The translations under genes and the position numbers were made by a program. Positions 41,121-50,945 of a stretch of 64,000 nucleotides of DNA are shown here, one piece after another. A model generated the notes under the pieces. That model ran no database searches, had not been told where the DNA came from, and saw only the letters and a list, made by a program, of their open reading frames with translations. The stretch's first letter is position 1; every line of letters starts with the position of its first letter. This DNA is from Brachypterus glaber (Eukaryota; Arthropoda; Insecta; Coleoptera; Kateretidae), in the NCBI GenBank assembly GCA_958510825.1, contig OY294049.1, positions 28,452,620 to 28,516,619 on the forward strand. Reading direction: 5' to 3'.

Positions 41121-43867
41121 AAAAATACTTGGACTTATGTTTTTTGGTTTTTTTACTCTAGATGGGTTACATTTGGGAATAGTTTTATTAATTTTTTCTC
41201 CGATATTAGTAAAATACTCATTAAATGCATTTGCTATTTCTTTTTTGTTAATAATTATGTCGTTGTTTTTATTTTCTACTTTGTTAATGATTGTTTGTTT
41301 TTTTTTGTTTTCTATTTACAGCCTCATTTGTGACTTGCCAAATTTTTGACAAATTATTGTTCGAAGAGTTTATTTTATTTTTAAAGTATGCATATTTTGT
41401 TCGTTTAAGCAGTGTATTTAATTTGTTTTTATATATTTTATAATTATTTGCTAAGTTTATATTAAATGGGTCTTTAAGGACTTTACTGTACAGTTCATGT
41501 TTTTTTGTATTGACACAGTTAACCCTTCCGTTACCCAGGGTTTTCTTTTATTTTGTTTAATTTGGGTAATTTTTGTACATTTTTTTATACTATCTCTAAG
41601 GACACAAATAAACCGTTCCGCGTTAATATGTGCATCCCTATCCGATGCTACCACCTCCTCCCATTTTTGTTTTTTTAATTCTAGCTCTAGTAACTTATAA
41701 TTAATTTTTTTTTCGTTTGTATAGTTTTTTTCGTTTCAGTGCTATTAAAATTGCGAATTGTCATTATTTGTGTATAATGGTCGGTTATGCCATTTTCTAT
41801 AACTACAGCTTGAATGTCTGCTAGCGACAAATTTGTTTTCATAAACATATGGTCAATACATTTTTTTGGTTCGTTAATGCGAACTCTGGTTGGGGTGGTA
41901 ATCATCGGCAGAAAGCACTTTTCCGCGAGAAGGTTAAGATAATCCTCCGAGCATTGCTTAACTGTTTGATTTATATCGAGATATATATTTATATTTATAT
42001 CTCCAAGAATTAACTCTTCGTTTAGCTTGCAGAAATCTGTAATATATTTTTGGAGAATATTAATAAATGTATCTTTATATTTATAATTAGGCGAGTTATA
42101 AATACCGCTAATAGCAAAATTATTATTAATTACACATCTTATAAAAGTAAAATCTTGAATTTTTATAATTTTTACGTCATGATTAAAAGTTTCTTTAACG
42201 AAAATAACAACGCCGTCGTTTTGGTTTAGCTGGCTAGAATTATAATATATTTTATACCCGGGTAGGTAAAATTGTTGAATGTTTTTTATATTCCAAGTCT
42301 CAGTTAAACAAATGAAATCTAATTTATTTTTTAATGTATGAATATAAAGTTCTAATTCTTCAAAATTTGCATTTATAGATCTGATATTTGAATTTAATTA
42401 TAGGTTTGGACTTTTTTATGATATATTTTGCTAAAACAACCCTGAATAAATCGTTAAAAATATTATTAAAAAATTAAAATTAGTTTTTCATTTTTTATCT
42501 TGGGGGCGAATATTTTAAAGGGTCCCCCAGCCCAAAATGATTTTTAGTTTCACTTTCATGAGATGCAAAAAATTTTAAAGCAGTTTATAGCATTTTTAAA
42601 ACAATCCAAAAAATTGTTTACGGTCTACCGCCTTTTCTTGGAAACGCTTCATTTTATCGAATTTTGCGTATAGTACGTTATTGATCAAAATTGCTCACAG
42701 AATGTAAAAACAGTAATTAAAAGTCTGAAATTTGTAACCTTAAAAATCTTAAGGGGTTCGGAAACATGGCAACAGTCTGCCCTTGATCTTTCTGAAAACT
42801 TTTTAAAAGCCTTAACAAATAATTCGATGCATAAAAAGCTTCCCGCTCCACCCGGTTTTTCAAGGTACAGGTCCCACACCAGATTAAAATGTATATGGAA
42901 AATCCTGTAAACAAATATCCAACTGTGGATATTGTGGTATATTTTGCTATACCTACAAATATCCATACGTGGATATAATGGAGCGGAAGGGGTAAAATAA
43001 AATCGTTAAAAAATATTAAAAACAGTTGTACAAAAAATTGTTTTTTTTTTTCATTTAAGGGGCAAATATCTTGGGACTTTTTGGTTTGGGACCTTAGTCG
43101 AGAATTTCATATGAACTTTTTATTTAATTTTGATGATACAAACATTTTTAAAATAATTTATAACATGTTTAGAATAATATAGAAATATTTTTTTACGGTA
43201 CTCCTGCTTTTGGATTTAAAAAGTGCCTCTTCTCGGAAACGCTTCATTTTATCGAATTTTGCGTAGAGTACTTTTTTGATCAAAATTACTCACCGAATGT
43301 TAAAAAAGTAATCAAAAGTCTAAAATTTGTAACCTTAAAAAACTTAGGGGTTTGGAACCATAACGGAAGTCCACCCCTGACTTTTCTGAGAACTTCTGTT
43401 AAATTCATTCGATGCACATTAATTTTCTTAAACAACCATGAAAAAAATATTAAAAAATAATGAACAGTAAAAAAGTTATCCAAAAAAATAGATTTTTCTA
43501 TTTCATCTTGGGGGCAAATATCTGAGAGTAGGGGGCCGTAGCCAAAAACTTTATATAAAGTTGTGGCGTTATTTTTACGAGATCTAATTACCTCCAAGAG
43601 ATTTTGGAAACATTCTGGGACACCCTCTATACTGATGTACAAAATTTTGCTGTAACAAACATTACAATTATAATAAAAACAAAAAAATAGTGTAAGTACG
43701 CACATTCTCTGATTATGCTTCAACTCAATTTTGGGAGCATCTTTCTTTTTCTTATGCTCGTATAAAGAACTTTTATTTTCTTTTTTATTTTTTTCAGTTT
43801 CGTCCCTGTCGGATCGTTTATAGACTTCCAGACCTCTAGTTCTGCGAATTTGTCTAAAAATAAATTT

Positions 43868-44345
43868 CTTAAAAAACAGGGCTCTCACGCAAATGTATAA
43901 AAAAAATCGGTACAATAAAAAATTGAATCAAAAGAAAAATCGGTCGAAATTATTTTTGCTAAAACAATAATTGCGATCCAAAGAATATTTGGTATAATAA
44001 ATATTTGGTACAAAAATAATTTGTTATAAATTAAATAAGGATCAAAACTAAAAACCGTCGAACAATATTTCGGTAGAAATAATTTACGGTACAATAAAGA
44101 TATTGATCAAGAGAATTTTTTCTATAATTATTTGGGGAAATAAAAATTATGATCAAACGAAAATCGGGTTCCAATGAAAATGAGGATCCAAACGCAAATT
44201 GATCAAAAACTGAGTCTAAGTGTAGACTGTATTTTAATGACAATTCAATATATTTCCAAAAACTTTAAATTATGATAGTATAAACATTGAGTAATATAAC
44301 TTCAACACTACCTAATTAAAGAAATAAATTGCATTTTTTAATAAT
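43868..44345. repeat. Left arm of a long-range inverted repeat (partner at 53830-54345)
   Basis: Contains cggtacaataaaaaattg, aatcggtcgaaattattt, ttgcgatccaaagaatat, cgtcgaacaatatttcgg and aggatccaaacgcaaattg. All appear reverse-complemented at 53830-54345, about 9.5 kb away. The minus-strand 70-codon ORF here and the + strand 87-codon ORF there are the same arm frame. Either the long terminal repeats of one large element or a palindrome opened by later insertions. Confidence 0.88.
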
Positions 44346-44824
44346 ATTGATGGAATTGTGAGAAACATGCAGTCTTTAATATTGGAAAGCAAATAAACTG
44401 ATCGGTGCTGTGTGCCGTATTAAGATGATTACTTCTCGGATTCGCAGAATAAGCAATTTCACTTGCGGGCAACTTAAAACAGTTAACAGTCCTCTGAAGA
44501 AGTCTTCATGTATGAAAAGAAATTTGTGACGTGAAATAAGTACCTAATCGACAACAGCTGTTAATTGTTTCTTCCACGTGGAACAAGATTTAAGTTTTAT
44601 TATTTTAAAAAATAGTCTACGTATTATATAACATAACATAATTTATGTTGTTACAAGTCCAAGAGATATGTACCGCATTACATACAAGTTTTCTTACAAG
44701 CCCTCGAGGATGTGTACCGCACCACAAGCGAAATATGTGTCCGTAGTCAACGTGTTAGTTAACGTTTTTCTTTTATACTTTATATTATGTCATAATCAAT
44801 AAAGGATTTAATTAAATTAAGTAT
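44346..44824. other. Unclassified sequence between repeat arm and hAT element
   Basis: No ORF. A direct near-repeat is visible: tacaagtccaagagatatgt then accgca (about 44655) and acaagccctcgaggatgtgt then accgca (about 44696). Confidence 0.45.
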
Positions 44825-44832
44825 ATAATTAG

Positions 44833-45892
44833 CAGACCCCGGATATTTGGTATTGATTACGGGGGTCGCGCAAATGTTACTTATAAAAAAAAGTTTTTAA
44901 AGATTAATGGCACACTTTCTTAACCATCCCGTGATAGTTATTATTCATGGCGTAACTTGAAGACTATGTTAAACAGGTGTATCAATATTATCACATGGGG
45001 AAATAACTATACTTTTAGTATTAAAAATGATTCATAACTATATAAATATCAAAGGTAAAACAACAAAAAACTATATTATGTATTTTTACAAAATATTTAC
45101 ATATAGGAGCTCTAAAACTAAATGTACCCATATTTTTGAACATAATTAATATTATTGTTGAAAATAAAAATATATGATCAAGATTTTCTCCGTGTTTTCG
45201 GCTATTAAACTTCGCTACCGAAGTACATAAGTAGAGCATAATTAAACAATGTATGATTTCTTAATGCATTTATTAGTATTTAGATTTGGTTTAGAAAAGT
45301 CAACTTCTTTCCCATTAAAAAAGTCTACTATTGAACATTGTTGAAAATTCGGAATAACATAACATGCGCAATCTTTAAACCAGAATTGGTTTCATCTATG
45401 CTAAAAATATTTTTGTCGTACTAAAATTTTTGATTTTATATCCTCAAACGGCTTTAGTAAACAGTTTTTTCTCTTTTTGGGCTCGCTTTACATCTTCCAA
45501 TTTTCTATAAACCCTGAGGATTTTCAATTTTCATCGACGGAATGTTACAACTGGCTTACTAAATCAAAATAAAACATTCTTGTATACCATTATTATGGGA
45601 TTTTGATAATAAGTGCTTTGAAACAATTCATTTCTAAGACAAACCTATATCTTTTTCGCACGTTCAACAATAAAGTAACTCACGATTAAATTGCAGCTCG
45701 GTAATATTTTGAATCCAAGATTCTACGGTAGTGGGTTGAGGACGCTCACAAGCCATTTTAAAGATTTCAAAACTTATTTATAATAAATTACAAATTTGTG
45801 TCATTATACTCAGTGTCACCGATGTCAGAATGTTTATAAAAAAATAAACTTCCGCGCGCCCCTCGTAATCAATAGCAAATATCCGGGTACTA
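44833..45892. mobile_element. hAT-family element with 8-bp target duplication
   Basis: The perfect octamer ataattag flanks both ends (44825-44832; 45893-45900). Terminal inverted repeats: CAGACCCCGGATATTTGG on the left and TAGTACCCGGATATTTGC mirrored from the right; similarity extends inward over attgattacg and gcgc. 1060 bp. Carries a decayed coding remnant on the minus strand (see next entry). The best-defined transposon boundary in the window. Confidence 0.88.
45290..45756 (-). pseudogene. Decayed BED-finger (CGG-binding-protein-like) remnant of hAT transposase
   Basis: From 45756 the minus strand reads MACERPQPTTVESWI, TELQFNRELLYC, then TCEKDIGLS and, in another frame, SKHLLSKSHNNGIQE. 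The spacing of the cysteines followed by KH..SKSH matches the BED-type finger of CGGBP1-like proteins, which derive from hAT transposases. Several stops and frameshifts. It lies wholly inside the hAT element. Confidence 0.65.
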
Positions 45893-45914
45893 ATAATTAG
45901 AAATGCATCAATTA

Positions 45915-46255
45915 AATGATTAAGAAAGCTCAAGCTATTGGGTTATTGGAAGCAGGATGTGAGCAAGTAGTCTTGGCAAAGTTTAATGATTCGGCGAGAT
46001 TTGTTAATATTGAAGAAAAAATGGATACAGGAGGAAACAGTTAAAAGGCCTGCAGGTTCGGGAAGAAGGAAGTGAAAATTTACTTAATTATTTAAGAGAA
46101 CATCCTTTAAGAGACGCGGTGCAGGCTATAAACCATAAACATTTTGCTGGGTCGAAAAAAAGCCCGCCGCAGCATCGATAATTCCGAGATTAGATATTTT
46201 TATGCAGCAAAAAAAAACTTTTTTTAAACGAAAATCATAATTTTCATAAATTATA
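45915..46255 (+). pseudogene. Tc1-like transposase N-terminal fragment
   Basis: The + strand reads KKAQAIGLLEAGCEQVVLAKFN, a Tc1-type HTH start, then in shifted frames EETVKRPAGSGRRK, ENLLNYLREHPLRDAV and an AAKK.F...ENH-like segment. The order matches the DNA-binding region of Tc1/Tc3 transposases. No catalytic domain remains; at least three frame breaks. Confidence 0.65.
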
Positions 46256-46463
46256 TATTTCATTACTAAGGAGTTCAAAGTTTTATTTCCCAAAGATTTA
46301 CTAAATATTGTGTTAAAATGTTTTATATGATTAAATATTCTAAATGTTTTTTCAGTTCATTATTTATTAGGTATATCTGGACCCCGGAGGCAAACTGGAC
46401 GATGTCACAAAAACGTAATTTTTCAGGAAAGGAAGTTTTTGATTCATTAAATGCATGTTCTAG

Positions 46464-46589
46464 CCCTATTGAAAATGACGGGTCTGGGCGGGTATAAATG
46501 GTGCACAAACCGTACTTGAGCGGGTGAATTTCATCCGCTGAAGTCCGGTTTACCTTTATACCCGCGCAGACCCGTCATTTTCAACAGGG
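46464..46589. mobile_element. Small GC-rich hairpin MITE
   Basis: ccctattgaaaatgacgggt, then ctgggcgggtataaa, mirrors tttatacccgcgcagac, then ccgtcattttcaacaggg. Arms are about 38 bp with a GC-rich loop. Confidence 0.8.
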
Positions 46590-46896
46590 AGGGGCTCTCC
46601 ATTATTATTTTGTAAAAAAGAAGGAATATTAACATAAAAATAACCATCTTGGGGAGACTTCTTGCTTCTGCAGATCAATAACAACGCCGTCAGGTAATTT
46701 GAAGTAACACGTCAATAATTTTTATCTTAAATTTTACAAGTTTTTACAAAATAAAGCCAGAAAATAACAAAAATAAGTCTGCCCTTCGTTGAGAAATATA
46801 CTATTATCATATTCAACAAGAAGTCTTGAACAAAAATCACTTTTTTTTAAAGAAATTTTACAAGAACATTGGAGTAATTTTAAACAACTATAAATC

Positions 46897-47665
46897 ATGT
46901 CTAGAGGAATTACTGAAGAAGATTTAACCAGAATTGTATCGCAAATTATTAATGAAAAACATAAAGAACTTCTAGAGAAAATAAATCAATTGGAAACTCA
47001 GGTAAAAATCCTAAAGGATTCAAATATTGAACTAATGAGAGTAGTAACTGATCCTAGAATGCCAACACATCAAAATTATTTAATACGCAAAGAGGAAAAT
47101 AACTACGTATCTATACCTGAAGATACATTAACTAATTTTAATGATTCATTTATAACATTAATGGATACAAATGAATCTAGCTTTATTGAATCTAAAAATA
47201 AAAGAAAAAATAAACAAAAAAAAGAAGACAAATTAAATAAAAATATAGAAAAAAAAAGTTAACATTATAGGAAACGCTGACCTAAATTTAATTACTTTGA
47301 CTAACAATAATAATAATAAACCAAGATCATCAGATTATAGAAATATAGGAAATGAAAAAATTATGGGTAACGCTGAAAATAATGAACTGAAATCAGTAGA
47401 AACCATTCAATATAACTGGTACTACATTTCAAGACTCTCAACTGAAATCACAGAAACAAAACTTAGAAAAACAATTGAAAAAAACTTTGGCTCTTCAAAA
47501 ACCATCTGTTCAAAAATAAATCCAAAACATGCCAATAAAATAACATACTCCTCATTTAAAGTAGGTATTTCCAAAGATGAAAATATTAATATACTTAACC
47601 CATCAAAATGGTCAAAAGGTATATTATTCAGTAAATATCTTTTTCGAAAATGGCAAAGTAATTAA
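46897..47665 (+). pseudogene. LINE ORF1 protein (coiled coil + RRM-like), one frameshift
   Basis: The first part (46897-47262, 121 codons) starts MSRGITEEDLTRIVSQ and has a heptad-rich coiled coil at residues ~10-45 (LLEKINQLETQVKIL), then a basic Lys/Arg tail. A run of nine A at 47249-47257 marks a one-base slip; in the other frame the protein continues VNIIGNADL, then an Asn run, then WYYISRLSTEITETKL and YSSFKVGISKD. That is the RRM-like fold region typical of CR1-type ORF1. It ends at 47665. ORF1 proteins bind element RNA as multimers. Confidence 0.75.
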
Positions 47666-47675
47666 TCAAGGTTTG

Positions 47676-50393
47676 AGATTCAATATTTCTCACTTAAATG
47701 CACAATCAGCTCGCAATAAAACTATTGAAATTGATGCGTATCTTAACCATGTTAATAATTTTGACATTTTCTGTATTACTGAACATCACTTAAAAGATTG
47801 GGAGAAAATTTTATAATACCTAATTATTCTGTAGTATCTGCTTATTGCAGACCTGTTAGAGAAAAGGGAGGATCACTAATTTTATGCAAAAAAAACTTTT
47901 AGCCAAACCAATAAATAAATTAAATAATCTTTCATTAGAAAAAATAATTGAAATAGCTGCCGTGGAAATTCCCAAAGAAAACTTAATAGTGGTATGTATT
48001 TATCATCCACCTAACTCAGATTTTAACAAATTTTTATTGACAATTGAAAAAGTTTTTAATTTTTGTAAAAATTATTCAAAAGTTACAGTATAAGGGGACT
48101 TTAATATATGTTTTAATACTAACGATACCTGGTTCAAAGATTTTCAAGATTTATATAACTCCTTTAAATTTCTAGCAACAATTAAGGAACCAACAAGGTA
48201 TAAAAATTGTCTGGACAATTTTCTTATTAATTTTTCTGATAATGTTAAGTATATTACTAGTGTTTCTGAACTGGGACTCTCAGATCATAAAGCTATCCAT
48301 CTTGAATTTGAAAAAATTAATAACAAAACAGTAAGTAACTCAACTTTTAGACCATTTACTCATTCAGGCAAATTATTTTTTTTTGACCATATTGAACAAA
48401 TTAATTGGGATTTTCTTGAAAATGATGATCTAGATATAAACTCAAAATTTTCAACTTTCAATAATAATATACGAAAAGCAATTACAGACTCTTTTCCCTT
48501 AAAAAAAATATTAGATCGTAAAAATCCCACGTGGTTTACAACAGAATTAAAACAAATGAGATCTGATCTAAGCAAAATTACTAACCTTCACAAAAGATTT
48601 CCTCACTTAAACTTAAATAATGAAATAAGGCAACAAAAAAAATTTTATAAAAAAAAACCTTAAAGAAGCTAAACTGAATTTTAATGAGAAATATTTAAAA
48701 GATAACAGTTACAGTCCTAAATCATACTGGAATTTAATTAACCAAAATAGAAAACAAAAAAAGATTAATGTTCAAACCAATATCAAACCTCAAGAATTTA
48801 ACGATTTTTTTATTAATGTTGCGAATGACCTTACTAAAAATTTAACTAACGTTGACATTTCTTATGACCAATATCTTCCAAATAACACCACTTTGCCAAA
48901 TTTTAAATTTAAAGAAATTTCATTTGTAAATATGGTAGAAATTATAAATTCAATTAAAAATAAAAAAAACCAGAGATCCTTATGAAATTAGCACTGAACT
49001 CATAAAAGAGATTAAATATTTAATCTATATACCACTTACAAAAATATTTAATGAATGCATAAATACTGGTATTTTTCCAGAAGATCTTAAATTGGCTAAG
49101 GTATGTCCTGTTCACAAAAAGGGTCCCACTAATGAAGCTAATAATTTTAGGCCAATAGCAATACTTCCAGTTTTTTCGAAAATTTTTGAAGTAGCACTTA
49201 AAAATCAAATAGTTGATCATTTTGAAACAATTAAAGCTCTTTACAAACATCAATATGGATTTAGGAAAAAAAGATCTCTTCTAACGAAGGGTATGGAAGA
49301 TACTGATATTGTTTGTGCAAAATTATACGATCTTCAAAAAGCATTTGATTGTGTTCCTCATGAAGTTCTTTTGAACAAAATGAAAAAATATTATAATTTT
49401 GATGATCTTAGTATAGAATTAATGAGATCTTATTTAATGAATAGGCGCCAATATACTATAATAAATGGTCAAATATCTAAAGAATGCAATGTTGTTTCTG
49501 GGGTACCACAGGGAAGCGTCCTTGGGCCAGTACTATTTTTATTATTTATTAATGACATTAAGCAAGCTGTACCTGATGATGAACTTATTATGTTCGCAGA
49601 TGATACAACATTAGTAGCTTCTGGCCAAAAAATAGAAAAAATTAAATTAAATGTTAACAAAAGTGAGGATAATCTGTGTAAATGGTTTAGTGAAAATTCT
49701 CTAAGTTTAAACAAAAATAAAACATATTCTATTTACTTTACTCACAGAAATATTTTAACTCAAACTAAAGATAATCCAAAATTTTTGGGTTTATATCTGG
49801 ATCAGAAGTTAACCTGGATGCCGCATGTGGATGCTTTAGCAAAAAAATTAAATTCATCAATATTTTTAATAAGAAACCTATTAGACATCATACCATTTAA
49901 TATATTAATCAACGCTTACCATTCATTATTTCTCTCTCATATTCGGTATGGTTTAACAATATGGGGTTTTAGCTCTCATGCTTCGCGTGTTATTGGTCTT
50001 CAAAGAAGAGTGGTAAGAATAATGTCTGGAAGTAAATATAGAGATGGTGTAAGAGATAAATTTTAATCTTTAGAACTTCTAACTTTTCCGAGTTTACTTA
50101 TATATGAATCTATATGTATGACTAGATGTAGACTTGCCACTTATTCAACATATGAGGATAACAATACGCGGAACATGCAGAAACTAAGATTACCATTTCT
50201 CCGACTTGAGTCTAGCAGAAACTGCAATAATTATTATGGTCCCCTTTTATATAACAAATTACCGCCATATATTAAAGCCTTAAATAAATCAAAATTTAAA
50301 AAAAAGTTAAAAACATTTTTCACTGTCAATCCATTTTATTCAATTGAGGAATTTTTAGAGAAAAAACTAGAAATTAGCGATTTCTCCCTTTAA
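47676..50393 (+). pseudogene. LINE ORF2: APE endonuclease + reverse transcriptase, with stops and frameshifts
   Basis: Endonuclease motifs: ISHLNAQSARNK, FCITEHHL, VCIYHPPNSDF, GDFN (preceded by an in-frame TAA at about 48091), PTRYKN and LSDHKAI. Frame breaks near 47810, 47890, 48655 and 48965, several in homopolymers. RT (49092-50066): KVCPVHKKG, FRPIAILPVFSKIFE, YGFRKKRSLL, LYDLQKAFDCVPH, SGVPQGSVLGPVLF and intact FADDTTLV. A stop at 50064-50066 splits the C-terminal region, which continues LELLTFPSLL and, at 50118-50393, FYGP-like YYGPLLYNKLPPYIK. All RT catalytic residues survive. Confidence 0.9.
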
Positions 50394-50546
50394 TCTTTTA
50401 TATTAAATATTATATTTATTATATTATTGTTATTATTTACTATATTGTTAATTTTATATTTAATTTTTATGTATTTATGTTTTATTGTTCTATATATATA
50501 TTGCAAACAATTGTTTTATTGTAAAGCATATGAATAAATAAATAAA

Positions 50547-50945
50547 TTCCAAAAAAAGAACCTCTATATTTGCTAGTTTTCTATTTCTTTCAGCTTCATA
50601 TACCAGCAGTTACTGTTATTTGTCATTATTCGCATTCACGCATTATCTGTAATAACTTATTAGATACTACTAATAAACCTAAAGAAAAACTGACAATATG
50701 TCAAATTATTCTAACCTCTTTCTTAAAATCTTACTTAAACTATAAAAAAAATAATAAAATTTACATTTTGGCATATTTAAAACTTGCATTTTTTGTGGGA
50801 GTAACAAAATATTAATAAAAAACATTGTGTGCACATACCTTAGGAACAATAAACTACTAAATCTTACTGTTAATAAACTAATAAAAGGTAATGACTTTTT
50901 TTAATTAATATAAATAAATATAATACATAAGTTTACAATAAAAAA
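50547..50945. other. Spacer between two retroelements
   Basis: AT-rich; the 81-codon + ORF (50570-50815) is not recognisable. No repeats seen. Confidence 0.5.

Larger units (their letters stand above)
39125..42400 (-). mobile_element. CR1/L2-type LINE, endonuclease plus RT, 5'-truncated
   Basis: The 3' end is marked by a 3' UTR (about 39150-39548) and short agaat repeats (about 39126-39150). The endonuclease half (42395 down to 41120) reads SNIRSINANFEELELY, FICLTETW, NDGVVIFVKE, GIYNSPN, LGDININ, TTPTRVR and TDHYTQIM. That is most of an APE-type endonuclease, open from 42395 to 41687, then broken by a frameshift near 41655-41690 and others to 41120. It ends abruptly at 42400 against family D sequence, so the 5' part and ORF1 are missing. 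Inserted into D. Confidence 0.9.
38193..43629. mobile_element. Family D palindromic element, opened by a LINE
   Basis: The left end is TACAGGGTGTCCCAGAATG; the right end, mirrored, is TAGAGGGTGTCCCAGAATG. The left arm spans 38193 to about 39120 and the right arm about 42400-43629. Each arm is itself a two-unit tandem with a ~410-bp period: agaaaagtcagtggcgga / aaagtcaggggccgac, and gaagcgcttccgagaaaa / gaagcgtttccgtgaaaa. The LINE at 39125-42400 sits near the axis. The 209-codon minus ORF (43286-43915) runs through arm sequence and beyond and is not recognised as a gene. Confidence 0.85.
46600..50546 (+). mobile_element. CR1/L2-type LINE, nearly full length (ORF1 + ORF2)
   Basis: Carries ORF1, APE endonuclease, RT and 3' UTR in the expected order and ends in an aaataaataaataaa tail at about 50530-50546. 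The exact 5' end is uncertain; it lies between the hairpin at 46589 and the ORF1 start at 46897. Closely related to the truncated copy at 17013-18470. The most complete LINE in the window but disabled by frameshifts and stops. Confidence 0.9.

Noticed and set aside
43286..43915. 209-codon minus-strand ORF as a host gene
   Set aside because: It runs from family D arm sequence into adjacent AT-rich DNA, has no recognisable motifs, and its D portion is non-coding in the mirrored arm.
45021..45239. 72-codon minus ORF inside the hAT element as a transposase domain
   Set aside because: No resemblance to hAT catalytic or dimerisation motifs; only the BED-like segment at 45290-45756 is recognisable.
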